NCBI GenBank assembly: GCA_030835135.1
Contig: JAUQWO010000043.1
Coordinates: forward strand, 1 to 35,214
Reading direction: 5' to 3'
Length of the DNA: 35,214 nt
Source: Bacteroidota bacterium
GTDB taxonomy: Bacteria; Bacteroidota; Ignavibacteria; UBA10030; UBA6906
Shown here: one piece after another, positions 1 to 7,790 of the stretch
How the letters are laid out: each line of letters starts with the position of its first letter
Numbering within the stretch: the stretch's first letter is position 1
The notes under the pieces: generated by a model
The model's database searches: none
Told to the model about the DNA's origin: nothing
What the model saw: the letters and a program-made list of their open reading frames with translations, nothing else
Translations under genes and position numbers: made by a program

Positions 1-510
<510 letters not shown>

Positions 511-622
511 AAGTTTTCATTACATCGTCGAGTGATCACTTGACGTCACATTCCGCATTGCTGCGAAATGGATCGCCAAGGTCGAGCTCTCAGTATCATT
601 GACTTAGGCTATGCACACTGTT

Positions 623-634
623 TTTCAAAGAACA
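623..634 (-). promoter_or_regulatory. boxA-like antitermination element in the rRNA leader
   Basis: The minus strand reads TGTTCTTTGAAA here, about 115 nt upstream of the 16S 5' end and downstream of both predicted rRNA promoters. It resembles the boxA sequence bound by NusB/NusE in rRNA leaders (E. coli form TGCTCTTTAACA). A nusB gene is present in this window at 28772-29281. The match is by eye, and position and sequence are both as expected. Confidence 0.55.
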
Positions 635-675
635 ACAAGCTCTTGATGACGCTTCCGCATTCTGGGCGGGCTTTA

Positions 676-704
676 AATATACTGCTTTTATTTCCGGAAG
701 TCAA
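676..704 (-). promoter_or_regulatory. rRNA promoter P2 (TTGACT-17-TATATT)
   Basis: On the minus strand TTGACT (704-699) is followed after exactly 17 bp by TATATT (681-676). The bases after the -10 are TAAAGCCCGCCC, a GC-rich discriminator of the kind found at growth-rate-controlled rRNA promoters. Predicted initiation is near 669. It is the promoter nearer the 16S gene of a tandem pair. Confidence 0.7.
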
Positions 705-783
705 GTACCCGAGGGAACTTCGACAACTTTATTTTCAGCAGCCTTACTGCAGCCTACCCTGCGACCCTTTCTGAAGGGACTTT

Positions 784-812
784 AACATACGAAGTTTGAA
801 GCCGAATGTCAA
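784..812 (-). promoter_or_regulatory. rRNA promoter P1 (TTGACA-17-TATGTT)
   Basis: On the minus strand a consensus TTGACA (812-807) is followed after 17 bp by TATGTT (789-784). It lies just 30 bp past the surE stop codon, so the rRNA operon starts directly after the envelope gene cluster in the same direction. A run of eight T on the minus strand (about 821-829) lies between surE and this promoter but has no obvious hairpin in front of it. Whether transcription of surE ends there is unclear. The 513-841 interval holds nothing else that I can support. Confidence 0.65.
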
Positions 813-841
813 CCTCAACGACAAAAAAAATCGGAAAATCT

Positions 842-1597
842 TCACCACAAGCCCCACCCCTGCATCACCCCCCGCTGCACTTCATCCGTCAACTGATAAT
901 GCACGGGCGTCACCGATATGTATCCCGCCTGGATCGCCAACTGGTCCGTCTCCGGATCCGTGTCCGTCACATCCATCGTCCCCGTCAACCAGAAATACTC
1001 GCGCCCCGCAGGATCCCTCCTCCTGTCAAACGTGTCTGCCCACGAAGAAATTCCCTGCTTCGTCACCTTCACCCCCTTGATCTCTCCCTCCGGCACCGCA
1101 GGCACGTTCACGTTCAACAACGTCCCCGGCGGTAACCCCCTCTTCATCACCTCCAACGCCAACTTCTTCGCGAACCGCGCCGCTACACCAAAATCCCACT
1201 CCGCATACGTGGTCAACGACATCGCGATCGACGGGATACCCAACACCGTCCCCTCCGTCGCCGCCGACACCGTCCCCGAATAAATGATATTAATCGCGGT
1301 GTTCGACCCATGATTGATCCCCGAAACACACAGATCCACCGGCTCTTGCAACAAACACTTCACACCTAACTTCACGGCATCCGCCGGAGTCCCTTTCACC
1401 GCATACCCGAAAAACTCCCCGTCCTTCCGGAACTCCACCACCCGCAACGGCGATTGCATCGTTATCGCGTGTCCTACCGCACTCTGCTGACGGTCCGGCG
1501 CGATCACCGTGACCTTCGCAATGCTCTTCAGTTCCTGCGCCAGCGCGTAGATCCCCGGCGCATCGATCCCGTCATCATTACATACAAGTATATGCAT
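842..1597 (-). CDS. surE: 5'/3'-nucleotidase SurE
   Basis: SurE is a metal-dependent nucleotidase that dephosphorylates nucleoside 5'- and 3'-monophosphates in the cytoplasm. The 251-residue product has the family's usual length. It starts with the metal-binding N-D-D-G motif (residues 7-10, D8 and D9 being metal ligands), followed by the conserved serine in DRQQSA (S39) and the SGINHGSN motif (N95) that complete the active site. The start ATG gives the exact family N-terminus MHILVCNDDG. It is the last gene of the minus-strand envelope cluster, 56 bp after panB, and precedes the rRNA promoters. Nothing looks truncated. Confidence 0.96.
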   Translation of the reverse strand: MHILVCNDDGIDAPGIYALAQELKSIAKVTVIAPDRQQSAVGHAITMQSPLRVVEFRKDGEFFGYAVKGTPADAVKLGVKCLLQEPVDLCVSGINHGSNTAINIIYSGTVSAATEGTVLGIPSIAMSLTTYAEWDFGVAARFAKKLALEVMKRGLPPGTLLNVNVPAVPEGEIKGVKVTKQGISSWADTFDRRRDPAGREYFWLTGTMDVTDTDPETDQLAIQAGYISVTPVHYQLTDEVQRGVMQGWGLW

Positions 1598-1653
1598 GGC
1601 CTTCGTTCTTCGTTCACTCCGTCACCGGCCGCCGGCTGCCCCGGCAACCATGG

Positions 1654-2478
1654 TCAATAACTCTCCTCGCGCCGCGGGAACTCACCACCCTTCACATCCG
1701 CGATGTACCGCCGGAACGCCGCACGCATCCCCTCCGCCATCTCCCCGTACCTCCGCACAAACCGCGGCTTGAATTCCTCCGTCATCCCCAACATGTCATA
1801 CACCACCAACACCTGACCGTCACACCCCGCCCCCGCTCCGATCCCGATCGTGGGCACCGGCACCGCGGCGGTGACCCGCCGCGCCAGCTCCGAGGGGATC
1901 TTCTCCAGCACGATCGAAAAGGCCCCGGCTTCCGCAAGCACCTTCGCATCCGCAATGAGCTCAGCCGCCTCTCCCTCCTCCGTCGCCCGCACTTCGTACG
2001 TCCCGAACTTGTTGATGGCCTGCGGCGTCAACCCCAGATGCCCCATCACCGGGATCCCGATCCTCACCAGATGCCGCACGATCTCCGCAATGTGCGCGCC
2101 ACCCTCGAGCTTCACCGCCCCAACCCCGACCTCCTTCATCACCCGCCCGCAGTTCCGCACGGCATCATCCACGCTCGTCTGGTACGACATGAAGGGCATG
2201 TCCACCACGATAAGCGCATTCTTCACCGCCCGCTTCACGGCCTTGGCGTGATAGATCATGTCGTCCACGGTCACCGGCAATGTGGTCTCATGCCCCTGCA
2301 CCACGTTCCCGAGCGAATCGCCCACCAGGATGATGTCGATCCCGACCTGGTCCAGCAACCGCGCGATCAGAAAATCATACCCCGTGAGCGCGGTGATCTT
2401 CTCCCCGGTCTTTTTCATGTTCATGACCGAACGGGTCGTCACGACACGGGGACGATGGTCCGCTTGTGCTGTGCTCAT
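1654..2478 (-). CDS. panB: 3-methyl-2-oxobutanoate hydroxymethyltransferase (ketopantoate hydroxymethyltransferase)
   Basis: PanB transfers a hydroxymethyl group from 5,10-methylenetetrahydrofolate to 3-methyl-2-oxobutanoate, the first committed step of pantothenate and coenzyme A synthesis. Recognisable motifs include the TALTGYDF start of the barrel, the metal-binding GDSLG, and the VDMPF and KLEGG strands of the TIM barrel. The frame is open four codons further upstream, but those codons (ATGGAGGCTACC) contain the Shine-Dalgarno TTGGAGG for the ATG at 2478. I therefore start there, giving 274 residues. It is preceded by the lipM-like gene with a 30-bp gap. No other pantothenate gene is in the window. 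Confidence 0.95.
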   Translation of the reverse strand: MSTAQADHRPRVVTTRSVMNMKKTGEKITALTGYDFLIARLLDQVGIDIILVGDSLGNVVQGHETTLPVTVDDMIYHAKAVKRAVKNALIVVDMPFMSYQTSVDDAVRNCGRVMKEVGVGAVKLEGGAHIAEIVRHLVRIGIPVMGHLGLTPQAINKFGTYEVRATEEGEAAELIADAKVLAEAGAFSIVLEKIPSELARRVTAAVPVPTIGIGAGAGCDGQVLVVYDMLGMTEEFKPRFVRRYGEMAEGMRAAFRRYIADVKGGEFPRREESY

Positions 2479-2508
2479 GGTAGCCTCCAAGTAAAAGCAA
2501 TGCAGATA

Positions 2509-3270
2509 TCATCCCGCCTGCGGGATGAATTGAATGCCCCACGCATCTTCAAACCCCCGCCGGATACACTCTTTCAAGCGCCCCAGATCGACCGGCTTCC
2601 CCGAGATCTCCGCCAGGTCAACGGTCCTCTCCCGCATCTCACGCTCGATCCGCACCCGCACAGCATCACTCCCGATCCTCAGATACTCCGCCAGCCGCCG
2701 GTGCGCCGGTCCGCACAGGATCGATCCGTGCTGCAACACCACATCCCGCTCCCCGTCCGCATACCGCCGCTGCGCACTCCCCACCAGCTTCCGCCCCTCC
2801 CATTCGATCTCGTACCGCGCGGAACTGGTGAAGCACGGGATCGAGGACTGGTCACGGTAGGCCGCGGCAAAATCGGGCTGCGACTTCTGCAGGCTGACCT
2901 CCACGCCGTACAGCGCCAGCCCCTTCACCAGGGCTTCGCTGATCGCGTTGTATACCTGCAGGATGCTCCGGCGGCCGGACAGCATGACCACACAATAGGT
3001 GAGCTCGTCATGATGCAGGATCGCACGCCCGCCCGTCGGCCTGCGCACAAGCTCGAAGCCGTCCCGCCGCAACCGCTCCTGATCGATCGTGGAGGCATCC
3101 TGATGATGCCCCAGCGAGATCGCCGGCGGCGCCCATCCGTACACCCGCACCACCTGCCCGCCCGCATCCCCCTGGCTCTGCAGCGCGCGCGCGAGCGCTT
3201 CGTCACGCTCCATATTGAAGACTCCGGCGCGGGGGCCGGAGTCCTCGTATATCCATTTATGCCCGTCCAT
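2509..3270 (-). CDS. LipM-like octanoyltransferase / lipoate-protein ligase family protein
   Basis: This 253-residue protein belongs to the BPL/LplA/LipB superfamily, which attaches octanoyl or lipoyl groups to carrier proteins such as GcvH and the E2 subunits. The family signature RRPTGGRAILHHDELTY lies around residues 76-92, and the conserved lysine is in EGRKLVGSAQRR (K161). A cysteine in IPCFTSSARYE (C146) sits where LipM-type octanoyltransferases of the Bacillus type have their catalytic cysteine. This favours LipM over an ATP-dependent ligase. The exact role is inferred from these motifs. It starts 6 bp after the lpxA stop codon, so it is translated from the envelope transcript. Confidence 0.82.
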   Translation of the reverse strand: MDGHKWIYEDSGPRAGVFNMERDEALARALQSQGDAGGQVVRVYGWAPPAISLGHHQDASTIDQERLRRDGFELVRRPTGGRAILHHDELTYCVVMLSGRRSILQVYNAISEALVKGLALYGVEVSLQKSQPDFAAAYRDQSSIPCFTSSARYEIEWEGRKLVGSAQRRYADGERDVVLQHGSILCGPAHRRLAEYLRIGSDAVRVRIEREMRERTVDLAEISGKPVDLGRLKECIRRGFEDAWGIQFIPQAG

Positions 3271-3276
3271 GCACCA

Positions 3277-4077
3277 TCAGCTGTGGAGCCGCGGTGCACC
3301 CACGATGCCACGCTTGCTCCCTTTGATGAACGACACCATGTGCTGGACCTCCGGGAAGGCCATGAGCGCAGGATCGGCCATGATCGCCGCCACGGCCTGC
3401 GAGACGTTCATCTTCGCCCGGTACAGCATCGTGTATGCCCGGTCCAGCGCCTCCAGCGTCTCACGCGAGAACCCGCGCCGCCGCAACCCGACCGCATTGA
3501 GCCCTTCGAACACCAGCGGTGCACCGCCGACCAGCGAATACGGGGGCACATCCTTGGCGACACGCAGCCCGCCACCCACCATGCTGTGACAGCCGATGCG
3601 CGTGAACTGATGCACGGGCGTGACGCCGCCGATGATCACATTGTCCTCGACCTCGGTATGCCCGGCGAGCATCGCGGCATTGGACATGATCACATTGTCG
3701 CCGACGATACAATCGTGTGCGATATGCACATACCCCATCAGGAAACAGTTCTTCCCGATGACCGTCCTCCCGCCTTCACCGGTCCCCCGGTGCAGCGTCG
3801 CATATTCACGGACCGTGGTCCCCTCACCGACCTCACAGGTCGTGGGTTCGTCCGCATATTTGAGGTCCTGCGGCCGGTGGCCGACCACGGCCCCATGATG
3901 AATGATGCAGTTCTTCGCGATGCGCGCACCCGTAGCGATGAGGGCGTGCGGGGCAACGGACGTGCCGTCGCCGATCACCGCGCCATCCTCAACGACGGCG
4001 AAGGGACCGATGGTGACGTTCTCGCCGATCTGGGCCTTCGGGCTGACGGCGGCGCGGGGGTCAAGGGAGGTGCTCAT
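3277..4077 (-). CDS. lpxA: acyl-ACP--UDP-N-acetylglucosamine O-acyltransferase LpxA
   Basis: LpxA carries out the first step of lipid A synthesis, transferring a 3-hydroxyacyl chain from ACP to the 3-OH of UDP-GlcNAc. The 266-residue product has the typical length. Hexapeptide repeats of a left-handed beta helix fill roughly residues 10-185, for example IGENVTIGPFAVVEDGAVIG. The catalytic histidine is in YVHIAHDC (H121, matching E. coli H125). GGVTPVHQFTRIG and the DVPPYSLVGG turn that precede the helical C-terminal domain are also family hallmarks. The gene follows lpxC-fabZ by 12 bp and precedes the lipM-like gene by 6 bp. Confidence 0.97.
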   Translation of the reverse strand: MSTSLDPRAAVSPKAQIGENVTIGPFAVVEDGAVIGDGTSVAPHALIATGARIAKNCIIHHGAVVGHRPQDLKYADEPTTCEVGEGTTVREYATLHRGTGEGGRTVIGKNCFLMGYVHIAHDCIVGDNVIMSNAAMLAGHTEVEDNVIIGGVTPVHQFTRIGCHSMVGGGLRVAKDVPPYSLVGGAPLVFEGLNAVGLRRRGFSRETLEALDRAYTMLYRAKMNVSQAVAAIMADPALMAFPEVQHMVSFIKGSKRGIVGAPRLHS

Positions 4078-4089
4078 GAGACCGTCGTA

Positions 4090-5508
4090 TTATGATTGCT
4101 GGGGTTTGGCTTCCGGACGATCGATGATCGAGGCCATGAGGTCCGCTTCCGCGACGAGCTGGCCATCCACGAAGGCCTTGCCGCTCATGGTGCAGATCCT
4201 GCTCTTCCGGTTCACCATCTTGAGCTCGAACACGAGCTGGTCGCCGGGAACGACCGGCTTCCGGAACTTGGCGTTGTTGATCGACATGAAGAACACCAGC
4301 TTATCGCCCGGGTTCTCCACGCCGTTCAGCAGCATGATGCCGCCGGTCTGCGCCATGGCCTCGATGATGAGCACGCCGGGCATGACCGGCTGGCCGGGAA
4401 AATGCCCTTCGAAGAACGGTTCATTCGTCGTGACGTTCTTCACGCCGACGACGCTTTCGTCGATCTTGAAATCCGTGATCTTATCGATCAGGAGGAACGG
4501 ATACCGGTGCGGGAGGATCTTCTTGATGGCGTTGATGTCGAACACCACGCCTTCCTTCCGCTCGTGCTGGTATTTCCGGACCAGCTTCTTCTGCTGATAC
4601 AGCTTCCGGATCATCCGTGCGAACTCGATGTTGCTCGCGTGTCCCGGCCGTGCGGCAAGGATCTGGGCCTTGAGCGGCACGCCGATCAGGGCCAGATCGC
4701 CCATGAGGTCGAGCAACTTGTGGCGCGCCGGTTCGTTCCGGAAGTGCAGCGATCTGTTGTTGAGCACGCCATTGGTGCCGAGGATGACCGACCCTTTGAT
4801 GCCCAGTTTGCCGGTGATCCGGCCGAGCTCGTCATCGTTGAGGTCGCGGTCCACGATCACGATCGCGTTGTCCAGGTTCCCACCCTTGATGAGCCCCTGG
4901 TTATGGAGCATCTCCACTTCGTGGAGGAAGCAGAACGTGCGGCAGGGCGCGAACTCGGTGACGAATTCCTTCTCCAGATTGAAGAGGCCGGTGTGCTGGC
5001 TCCCGAGCGCCGGATTGAAATAGTCGACCATCACTGTGAGACGGTAATCATCGAGGGGCAGGGCGACGATGTCGACCTTCTTGTCCTCGTTGTGATACGT
5101 CACCGTCTGATCGATGATCAGATAGTCCTTGGGCGCACTCTGCTTCTCGACCCCGGCCTTCAGCAACGCTTCCACATACGGCTTGGCGCTGCCATCGCCG
5201 ACCGGGGGTTCGTTGGCGTCGATATCGATGAGCACGTTGTCGATCTGCAGTCCCACCAGGGCCGCCATGACGTGCTCCACAGTATGGACGCGCGCATCGC
5301 CGATGCCGATGGTGGTGCCGCGGGAGATATCCACCACATGATCGACATCCGCCGGGATCTCGGGCGTGCCGCCCATGTCGATCCGACGGAAGCGGATCCC
5401 GGAATTCTCCGGGGCGGGACGGAAGGTCATGGTGGCGATGCTGCCGGTATGGAGGCCGACCCCGCTCAGGGAGACGGGCTCTTTGATGGTGTGCTGTTGG
5501 ACGAGCAT
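4090..5508 (-). CDS. lpxC-fabZ: bifunctional UDP-3-O-acyl-N-acetylglucosamine deacetylase / 3-hydroxyacyl-ACP dehydratase (LpxC-FabZ fusion)
   Basis: One 472-residue chain joins two enzymes. Residues about 1-305 are LpxC, the zinc-dependent deacetylase that commits UDP-acyl-GlcNAc to lipid A. Zinc ligands are H79 in HTVEH, H263 in ARHKLLDLMGD and D267, and the GHASN histidine is H290. Residues about 320-465 are FabZ, the hot-dog-fold dehydratase of fatty acid elongation. It has LPHRYPFLLID, the catalytic histidine in EGHFPG (H369) and the glutamate in IIEAMAQ (E383). The fusion is known in Bacteroidetes/Chlorobi and places both consumers of 3-hydroxyacyl-ACP in one protein. No stop or frameshift breaks the linker. 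It sits between lpxD and lpxA. Confidence 0.97.
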   Translation of the reverse strand: MLVQQHTIKEPVSLSGVGLHTGSIATMTFRPAPENSGIRFRRIDMGGTPEIPADVDHVVDISRGTTIGIGDARVHTVEHVMAALVGLQIDNVLIDIDANEPPVGDGSAKPYVEALLKAGVEKQSAPKDYLIIDQTVTYHNEDKKVDIVALPLDDYRLTVMVDYFNPALGSQHTGLFNLEKEFVTEFAPCRTFCFLHEVEMLHNQGLIKGGNLDNAIVIVDRDLNDDELGRITGKLGIKGSVILGTNGVLNNRSLHFRNEPARHKLLDLMGDLALIGVPLKAQILAARPGHASNIEFARMIRKLYQQKKLVRKYQHERKEGVVFDINAIKKILPHRYPFLLIDKITDFKIDESVVGVKNVTTNEPFFEGHFPGQPVMPGVLIIEAMAQTGGIMLLNGVENPGDKLVFFMSINNAKFRKPVVPGDQLVFELKMVNRKSRICTMSGKAFVDGQLVAEADLMASIIDRPEAKPQQS

Positions 5509-5564
5509 AATGTCCGGAGGTGGTGAGTTGGAGTTGGAATTATACGAACAACCCGGTACCTGGA

Positions 5565-6629
5565 TCAGGCACCGGGGTCAGGGGTCGGCGGTTCCAGCTT
5601 CTCCAGACGCTTCTGGAGGTCCCGCACCGTCGCCAGCAGGTCGGGCAACTGCGGGAAGGAACCGTAGATCCGCATGGCTTCGCGCTGCGGGTAGGCAGGC
5701 GTGCCGAAATAGGTGGCGCCGGGTTTGGTCAGCGCGCGGTGGACACCGGACTGGGCGCCCACCTTCACGCCGTCCGCGATCTCGATATGGCCGGTGAACC
5801 CGACCTGCCCGGCGACCATCATATGTTTGCCGAGCTTGGTGCTGCCGGAGATGCCGCTCTGGGCAGCCATCACCGTATGTTCGCCGATGACGACGTTGTG
5901 GGCGACCTGGATGAGGTTGTCGAGCTTGACCCCCTTCTTGATCCGGGTCTCGCCGAGTGTTGCGCGGTCGACCGCGGTACACGCGCCGATCTCCACGTCA
6001 TCCTCCAGCACCACGATCCCCATCTGCGGGATCTTCTCGTACGAACCGTCCGCCTGCGGGGCGAAACCGAAGCCGTCGCTCCCGATCACCGCGCCCGGCT
6101 GCACGATACAGCGGTCGCCGATGATGCACCCTTCACGCACCGAGACATTCGCGTACAACAGACAGTCGCTCCCGATCCGCACGGCGTCGCCGAGCACGGT
6201 GCACGGTGCCACGATGCTCCTGTCGCCGATCACCACGCGTTCGCCGATCACCGCATGGGCCCCGATGCGCACATCGACACCGAGGCGCGCCGATGCGGGA
6301 ATGACCGCCGTCGGATGGATCCCGGGTGGCACCGGCGGCTGGGGCGGATTGAACCGCGCAAGAACGCGGACGAACCCGACATACGGATCGTCCACCTTCA
6401 CCAGCGTCACCGGCGGTGCATCGGCCGGACGGTCTTCCACCACGACGTTCTTCCCGACGATGACCGCGCTGGCGCGGGTGAGTCCGAGATACTTCGCATA
6501 CTTCGGGTTGGCGAGGAACGTCAGGTCGCCCGTCCCCGCCTCTTCGATCTTCGCTACCCGCCGGATCTCGACGGTGCCGTCACCTTCCACCGTTGCACCC
6601 AGCAGGGCCGCGATCTCGCTGATGGTCAT
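5565..6629 (-). CDS. lpxD: UDP-3-O-(3-hydroxyacyl)glucosamine N-acyltransferase LpxD
   Basis: LpxD adds the second, amide-linked 3-hydroxyacyl chain in lipid A synthesis, after LpxC. The 354-residue protein has the LpxD-specific N-terminal uridine-binding domain (residues about 1-95, with GDLTFLANPKY). The hexapeptide-repeat beta helix follows (about 105-315). The catalytic histidine is in LIQVAHNVVIG (H244, matching E. coli H239). A charged helix, LLATVRDLQKRLEKLE, ends the protein. A Shine-Dalgarno (GGAGG) lies just upstream of the ATG. It is 13 bp downstream of a skp-like gene and 56 bp upstream of lpxC-fabZ. Confidence 0.97.
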   Translation of the reverse strand: MTISEIAALLGATVEGDGTVEIRRVAKIEEAGTGDLTFLANPKYAKYLGLTRASAVIVGKNVVVEDRPADAPPVTLVKVDDPYVGFVRVLARFNPPQPPVPPGIHPTAVIPASARLGVDVRIGAHAVIGERVVIGDRSIVAPCTVLGDAVRIGSDCLLYANVSVREGCIIGDRCIVQPGAVIGSDGFGFAPQADGSYEKIPQMGIVVLEDDVEIGACTAVDRATLGETRIKKGVKLDNLIQVAHNVVIGEHTVMAAQSGISGSTKLGKHMMVAGQVGFTGHIEIADGVKVGAQSGVHRALTKPGATYFGTPAYPQREAMRIYGSFPQLPDLLATVRDLQKRLEKLEPPTPDPGA

Positions 6630-6642
6630 GGAGGTCCTCCGG

Positions 6643-7161
6643 TCATTTACCGAACGACTGCATCCGTGAGATCACCAGCGATGTCAGGTCTCGCTTGTCG
6701 TTCGCGTACAGCAGGAGGATCTCCCCGCTCCGGTCGAAGATGTAGTCATACCCATCGTCGCGCGCGATCTCCTCGAGCACCTTGAAGATCTTGTTCTGGA
6801 TGGGTTTCATCACTTCGTTCTGCTTCTGGAAGAGCTCGCCGTTCTGACCGAACTTCTTGGTCCGGTAGTCGGCAATGGCCTGGTCCAGGTCGCGGAGTTC
6901 CTTCTCGGCATCAGCCCGCACCTGGTCGGTGAGGATGAGCTTCTTCTTGTCGTAGTCGTCGAACTTCCGTTTCCATTCCGCCTGCATCTTCTGCAGCTCG
7001 GCCTCCCATTGCGCCACGAGCGCGTCCAGCGTCTTCTGCGCGTCGATGGCCTCCGGGAGGGCCTGCATGATGGCCTCGGAATTGATGTGGCCGATCTTGG
7101 ACTGCGCGTGCACCGCGGTGGCGGCAAGCACGAGCACGAGACCAAGGATGATCCGCTTCAT
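6643..7161 (-). CDS. OmpH/Skp-family periplasmic chaperone (second of a tandem pair)
   Basis: Skp-type chaperones hold unfolded outer-membrane proteins in the periplasm before delivery to BamA. The product has a signal peptide (MKRIILGLVLVLAATAVHAQ), the family start KIGHINSEAIMQALPEA, and a long charged coiled-coil region around residues 40-110. The globular part resumes at YDYIFDRSGEILL. The open frame extends nine codons upstream, but GGGAGATGG precedes the ATG at 7161, so I use that start (172 residues). It lies between lpxD and a paralogue. The two are clearly diverged, which argues for an old duplication. Confidence 0.9.
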   Translation of the reverse strand: MKRIILGLVLVLAATAVHAQSKIGHINSEAIMQALPEAIDAQKTLDALVAQWEAELQKMQAEWKRKFDDYDKKKLILTDQVRADAEKELRDLDQAIADYRTKKFGQNGELFQKQNEVMKPIQNKIFKVLEEIARDDGYDYIFDRSGEILLLYANDKRDLTSLVISRMQSFGK

Positions 7162-7195
7162 AATGCCATCTCCCTCTGTGGTCCGCAAGGACAGA

Positions 7196-7729
7196 TCACT
7201 TACCGCGCTTCAGCCGATCGATGACCTTGAACGTGATGTCGTGTGCCGGATCGCCATAGAGCAGGATCTGGATCGATTCCGTCTTGTCGAACACGAAGCT
7301 GTACTTCTCTTCCTTCGCGACGGTGGTGATGGCGGCCCGGATGCGGTCGCGCAGCGGCGCAAGAAGCTTCTCGGTCTCGCGGGCGAGCTCGCCGTCATTG
7401 CCCAGCTTCTGGACACGGTATTCGTTCATGCGGCGCTCGAGGTCGATGAGTTTCTGCTGCTCGGCCTTCTTCGCAGCTTCGTTGAGGAGCGCTTCGCGCT
7501 TCTGATAGTCCTCGTAGCGCGCCTGGAGGTCGCGCTGCATGGTCTCGAGCGAATCCTGGATCGGCTTGCCGAGCGCATCGATCCGGCGCTGGGCATCCTG
7601 GGCCGCCGGCAGTTCCTGGAAGATCTTGGACGAATTCACATACCCGATCCTCTGCTGCTGGGAAAATGCCGAGGGGGCAAGCATCAGGACGGAGAGCGCG
7701 ATGGTGAGAAGGAACATCCGAGTTTTCAT
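7196..7729 (-). CDS. OmpH/Skp-family periplasmic chaperone (first of a tandem pair)
   Basis: This 177-residue paralogue of the next gene has a signal peptide (MKTRMFLLTIALSVLMLAPSAFSQ), then RIGYVNSSKIFQELPAAQDAQ. A coiled-coil arm rich in Glu, Lys and Arg follows (about residues 45-125), and then the returning core strand YSFVFDKTESIQILL. This is the standard OmpH/Skp layout, a small trimeric core with helical tentacles. A GAGG Shine-Dalgarno lies upstream of the ATG. It directly follows bamA by about 60 bp, matching the frequent bamA-skp-lpxD order. The role as an outer-membrane-protein chaperone is inferred from family and context. Confidence 0.9.
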   Translation of the reverse strand: MKTRMFLLTIALSVLMLAPSAFSQQQRIGYVNSSKIFQELPAAQDAQRRIDALGKPIQDSLETMQRDLQARYEDYQKREALLNEAAKKAEQQKLIDLERRMNEYRVQKLGNDGELARETEKLLAPLRDRIRAAITTVAKEEKYSFVFDKTESIQILLYGDPAHDITFKVIDRLKRGK

Positions 7730-7790
7730 TACTGCCTCACAGTGATTGGATGAAGGGGATCAGGTGCGATACATCATGTGCGGACGCCGC

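Noticed and set aside
821-829. T8 run on the minus strand after surE as an intrinsic terminator
   Set aside because: No stable stem precedes it, so a hairpin-type terminator is not supported.
2038-4095. A 685-codon open frame on the plus strand, antisense to panB, lipM-like and lpxA
   Set aside because: It lies opposite three recognisable genes. Its translation is dominated by Arg, His, Pro and Asp with no domain pattern, and GC-rich codon use on the minus strand keeps this frame free of stops.
4096-5526. A 476-codon open frame antisense to lpxC-fabZ
   Set aside because: It mirrors a gene with all catalytic residues intact. The translated product is low-complexity, His/Asp/Val-rich and has no recognisable start signals.
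5520-6785. A 421-codon plus-strand open frame opposite lpxD
   Set aside because: It is antisense to a complete lpxD and crosses into the skp-like gene. No domain is visible.
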